Translations under genes and position numbers: made by a program
DNA from: Clostridia bacterium
Lineage (GTDB): Bacteria > Bacillota_A > Clostridia > Oscillospirales > CAG-272
Assembly (NCBI GenBank): GCA_017501345.1
Contig: JAFVXC010000028.1
Coordinates: 60,013-124,012, forward strand
Reading direction: 5' to 3'
DNA length: 64,000 bases
Notes under the pieces: generated by a model
What the model saw: the letters and a program-made list of their open reading frames with translations, nothing else
What the model was told of the DNA's origin: nothing
The model's database searches: none
Shown here: piece after piece, positions 61,350 to 64,000 of the stretch
Layout of the letters: each line of letters starts with the position of its first letter
How positions within the stretch are numbered: position 1 is the stretch's first letter

Positions 61350-63242
61350 TTACACGCTCGGCGCTTGTCTGACCTCAAAGGGCAACTCGGGCGGGTTCTC
61401 TCGAAGCTCCTCGGTGAGAGTTGCCACCTTTATTGCTTGCTGACGAGCAAATTCTTCCGCTTCACGCGCTTTGCGTTCTTCAAGTTTCTTTTTGCGTCGG
61501 GCAAGCTCATAATCTTTGAACTTACGGTACTTTTCCTTCCAATACTGATCGATTTTCATCTGCTCAAGCTCCTCGGGCGTAGGCTCGGGCGCGGGAACCT
61601 CAATGTTACCGATAAAGTTCAAATAGATTTCGACCTCTTGGGTGCGCTCACCGGTGGAACGGTCGGGAGCGTGAACAAGGATCTTCTCTACGAACTCGTT
61701 GAGCATTGGTGTGGTAAGCTCGGTAAAATCGGTGTACTTCTTGGCAAGGGCAAGGAAACTGTCAATGCTGACGGAATCCTTTTCAAACTCTAATACGGCT
61801 TTTTCCGCTTCTTCAATAGCAACCTTCAAATCTTTTTGCTCTTGCTCGTATCCCTTTGAAAGCATATCAAACTTTTCTTCGGATACTTTACCGACAGCAT
61901 AGGATTCATAAAGTCGCTTATAAAGCACGTCAAGTTCATCGTAGCGTCTCTTGTCTCTGCCAAGCTTGCGCTTCATTTCCTTTGCGGTGTTATCCTGCCG
62001 TAGAGCAGATGCTTCACGCACACGGGCAATAAAGTCATCTTTATTGGTGATCGCGTATTGGCTGACCGTCTTAATGGTGAACAATATTAGTGAACGCAGA
62101 GATTTTGTGTTGATATAATGAGTGTTGCACTTTTGTTCAAGCCTTTTGCAAGTTAATTTGTAAGTAGAACACTCATATGAATCAAGCGCAGGACACTTTC
62201 TTCCGTCTTTTGTCGTATATGCTCTCGCGCGGTGATTATACATCTTGGCTCCGCAATCAGCGCAAAATACAAGTCCTGTCAATGGATTGGCTTCACCAAT
62301 GGTATCTGCGCGGCGCGGTGTACCAACGAGCTTTTGACATAATTGCCACGTTTCAAGATCGACAAGCGGTTCTTGTGTCCCTTCAAAGACCGCCCACTTT
62401 TCGGGAGGGTTCTGAATGTTCTTCTTTTCCTTGTAGGATTTACTTGAAGTGCGGAAGTTGACCGTGTATCCGAGATAATCGGGTTTGGTCAAAATATCTT
62501 TCACCATATTGCCGCTCCAATCATAGGGGCTCAATACGTCAAGATAGTTTTTATACTTACCGACATTCCGCTTGGCGTGATAATAACCGGGCGTTTCGAT
62601 ATGCTCGTCACGCAGGCGGTGTGCGATCATCAGCGTTCCGTTACCTTCGACACAAAGGCGAAAGATATATCTTACGACCTCTGCGGCTTCTTCGTCAACG
62701 ATCCACTTATGCTTGTCTTCGGGATCTTTCTTGTAGCCGTAAGCGGCGTGTGCCGAAAGATGCTTTCCCGAATTTCCGATGACCTGCTTGGTAGCCTTGA
62801 TCTTGCGGCTGCAATCTCTCAGATACCACTCGTTCATTACGTTGAGGAAGGGGGCAAACTCACTGCTGACTTGGTTGTTGCTGTCCACTCCGTTGGCAAT
62901 GGCGATGAATCGGATGTTTTTCTGTCCGAAATAGATCTCAGTGTAATAACCGACCTCAAGGTAATTACGACCGATACGGCTCATATCCTTTGTGATGACC
63001 GTACCGACCTTGTCCGCTTCAATGTCCTCGATCAGACGTTTCCAATCGGGACGGTCGAAGCTACCGCCACTGTAACCGTCATCGGTGTAGTGGACGATGT
63101 TAGTGTAGCCGTTCTGTTCGCAATAGGCTTCGAGCATTTTCTTTTGATTTACAATGGAGTTACTGTCCCCGAGCTGCTCGTCATCTCTTGATAATCTTTC
63201 ATAAAGGGCAGTAATCAATCCGTCAATCTGCTTGTTGTTCAT
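61350..63242 (-). CDS. Large serine recombinase (site-specific integrase)
   Basis: A 630-residue serine recombinase. The resolvase domain (about 8-155) has ALYERLSRDD with catalytic Ser18 and SRIGRNYLEVG; then a recombinase domain, a zinc-ribbon (CADCGAKMYNH..CSTYK), a coiled coil and a DUF4368-type C-terminal region. It resembles the TndX/Tn4451 group that moves integrative mobilizable elements by a circular intermediate. It should be the excision and integration enzyme of this element. Confidence 0.93.
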   Translation of the reverse strand: MNNKQIDGLITALYERLSRDDEQLGDSNSIVNQKKMLEAYCEQNGYTNIVHYTDDGYSGGSFDRPDWKRLIEDIEADKVGTVITKDMSRIGRNYLEVGYYTEIYFGQKNIRFIAIANGVDSNNQVSSEFAPFLNVMNEWYLRDCSRKIKATKQVIGNSGKHLSAHAAYGYKKDPEDKHKWIVDEEAAEVVRYIFRLCVEGNGTLMIAHRLRDEHIETPGYYHAKRNVGKYKNYLDVLSPYDWSGNMVKDILTKPDYLGYTVNFRTSSKSYKEKKNIQNPPEKWAVFEGTQEPLVDLETWQLCQKLVGTPRRADTIGEANPLTGLVFCADCGAKMYNHRARAYTTKDGRKCPALDSYECSTYKLTCKRLEQKCNTHYINTKSLRSLILFTIKTVSQYAITNKDDFIARVREASALRQDNTAKEMKRKLGRDKRRYDELDVLYKRLYESYAVGKVSEEKFDMLSKGYEQEQKDLKVAIEEAEKAVLEFEKDSVSIDSFLALAKKYTDFTELTTPMLNEFVEKILVHAPDRSTGERTQEVEIYLNFIGNIEVPAPEPTPEELEQMKIDQYWKEKYRKFKDYELARRKKKLEERKAREAEEFARQQAIKVATLTEELRENPPELPFEVRQAPSV

Positions 63243-63255
63243 TCTTGAACTCCTT

Positions 63256-63474
63256 TCAAGCAGGACGGCTCATTTGTGGTGACTCTATTATACCACACTT
63301 TTCGCCGTTTGTCGATACCTCATTTTTAATCATTCGTAAAATTTTATCCTCCATCGTTTCTTTTGCGGTCTCGCTGAAGAAAACCTTCAGCTTGTAGGTG
63401 GTGCTCCCGATGCGGCGGGTGATGACGTTTTCTTTCAAATTGTCTTTCTTTTCGTTCAATAGGCTTTCCTCCAA
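63256..63474 (-). CDS. tnpW: TnpW-like transposon-encoded protein
   Basis: A 72-residue protein (VITRRIGSTTYKLKVFFSET; MEDKILRMIKNEV) matching the small TnpW proteins that precede large serine recombinases in Tn4451-like elements. Its stop is 13 bp before the recombinase gene. Function not known. Confidence 0.75.
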   Translation of the reverse strand: MEESLLNEKKDNLKENVITRRIGSTTYKLKVFFSETAKETMEDKILRMIKNEVSTNGEKCGIIESPQMSRPA

Positions 63475-63598
63475 AATTCAAAATTTAGATTGGCAGCCGA
63501 TCTGAGCGCGTCTGTTCAGCCTCCTTACGCTTCGTTATTTGCGTCTGTGATCGACTTATGTAAAGCCCTGCAACCGCATTTGCAGGGGGAATATCCAC

Positions 63599-63785
63599 GT
63601 GGACACGATGTCCACTCGGGTTCGATAGCGCGTTACATATAATCCATCTGTGTGGTGTGGACACTTTTGAGCCATACCACGTGCTTCGATTAACTGTAAC
63701 ATTTTCATTTTTGTTACGGATAAATCGTCTGTGTGGTATGGGTCATTTTGACCCATACCACGCTCTCCGATTAAACGTAACAGCA
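63599..63785. repeat. Array of stem-loop repeats next to the recombinase end
   Basis: Three units. GTGGACA-CGA-TGTCCAC (63599-63615); GTGGTGTGG/CCATACCAC (63652-63680); GTGGTATGGGTCA-TTT-TGACCCATACCAC (63733-63761, 13-bp perfect arms). Each is followed by a similar TTCGATTAAC-GTAAC sequence. The last 500 bp of the window shows no convincing gene; this array is its only structure. Confidence 0.7.
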
Positions 63786-64000
63786 TATTTTTATGTATCC
63801 GTGCGCTGTTCTCCTATCCCACTCTCTGCGACGTATTCCGTATTGGCGTGCTCGGTCATAAGACTGTCTTGGCACACATCGCCTACGGTAATATCCACAC
63901 GGCGTTATTCGATTTTCAAGGAACGTAAATGTATAAAGATAAATTATGGGAGTAGTATTCAAATTACGGCTCTCAAATTTATCCCCCTCAATTGGTAGCC

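Noticed and set aside
63657..63998. 113-codon plus-strand frame at the window end
   Set aside because: Runs through the stem-loop repeats and has no RBS or domain features.

Overview
The window looks like chromosome of an anaerobic, spore-forming, gut-type Clostridia (Bacillota). The evidence is four oxygen-sensitive glycyl radical enzymes (GREs), strong GGAGG ribosome binding sites, sigma-A promoters with TGn extended -10 boxes, two remnants of the sporulation protease gene spoIVB, and a serine-recombinase/MobL mobile element of the type common in gut Clostridia. No rRNA, tRNA or CRISPR array was seen.

Left and middle part (1-45.1 kb): an accessory catabolic region built from small modules. 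Most modules are a minus-strand operon, often with a divergent plus-strand AraC regulator at its head. They are: serine hydrolase-SDR-MBL and Gfo/Idh-MDR-QOR (plus strand, 0-5.7 kb); SDR-GRE1-beta-propeller-activase (5.8-10.5 kb); a GH67N/GH89-like glycosidase (11.6-13.9 kb); GRE2-activase (14.0-16.8 kb); ferredoxin-FAD oxidoreductase under a PocR-AraC regulator (17.8-20.6 kb); GH36 galactosidase (20.7-22.6 kb); XRE-kinase fusion, MurQ and DUF4838 (22.8-26.5 kb); AraC-SDR-FAD oxidoreductase (26.7-30.2 kb); AraC/AEC transporter (30.3-32.2 kb); GRE3-activase (32.3-35.3 kb); IclR-GRE4 (36.3-39.1 kb); CapA-M14 peptidase (39.3-41.5 kb); GH30-EamA transporter (42.0-44.2 kb).

The most striking pattern is a near-identical hairpin (arms GGCAATATCA and TGATATTGCC, with AACC..GGAA inside) present 11 times between 5.7 and 41.8 kb. 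Each copy lies at the 3' end of a minus-strand operon and all have the same polarity. Ten copies are 4-52 bp after the last stop codon or, for the last two, separated from it by a gene fragment. None is present in the right third.

Middle-right part (45.2-50.6 kb): a Phd-Doc toxin-antitoxin pair, then a decayed zone with two spoIVB 3'-end fragments (one at 41.8 kb, one at 46.6 kb), an alcohol dehydrogenase with two frameshifts, a [4Fe-4S]-type C-terminal fragment, a SUKH protein, a LysR regulator and a frameshifted small gene.

50.7-57.0 kb: a complete but unusual F-type ATP synthase operon, a-c-b-(delta CTD + alpha)-gamma-beta-epsilon. No separate delta gene exists; only the C-terminal domain of delta is present, fused to the front of alpha. 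The proteolipid gene has a signal-peptide-like extension.

57.1-64.0 kb: a mobilizable element on the minus strand: large serine recombinase, TnpW, two related zinc-finger proteins, ParM/ParR segregation pair, DUF3847 protein, an RSF1010-like oriT, and a MobL relaxase whose conserved N-terminus begins at an ATC codon. A set of stem-loop repeats follows the recombinase end.
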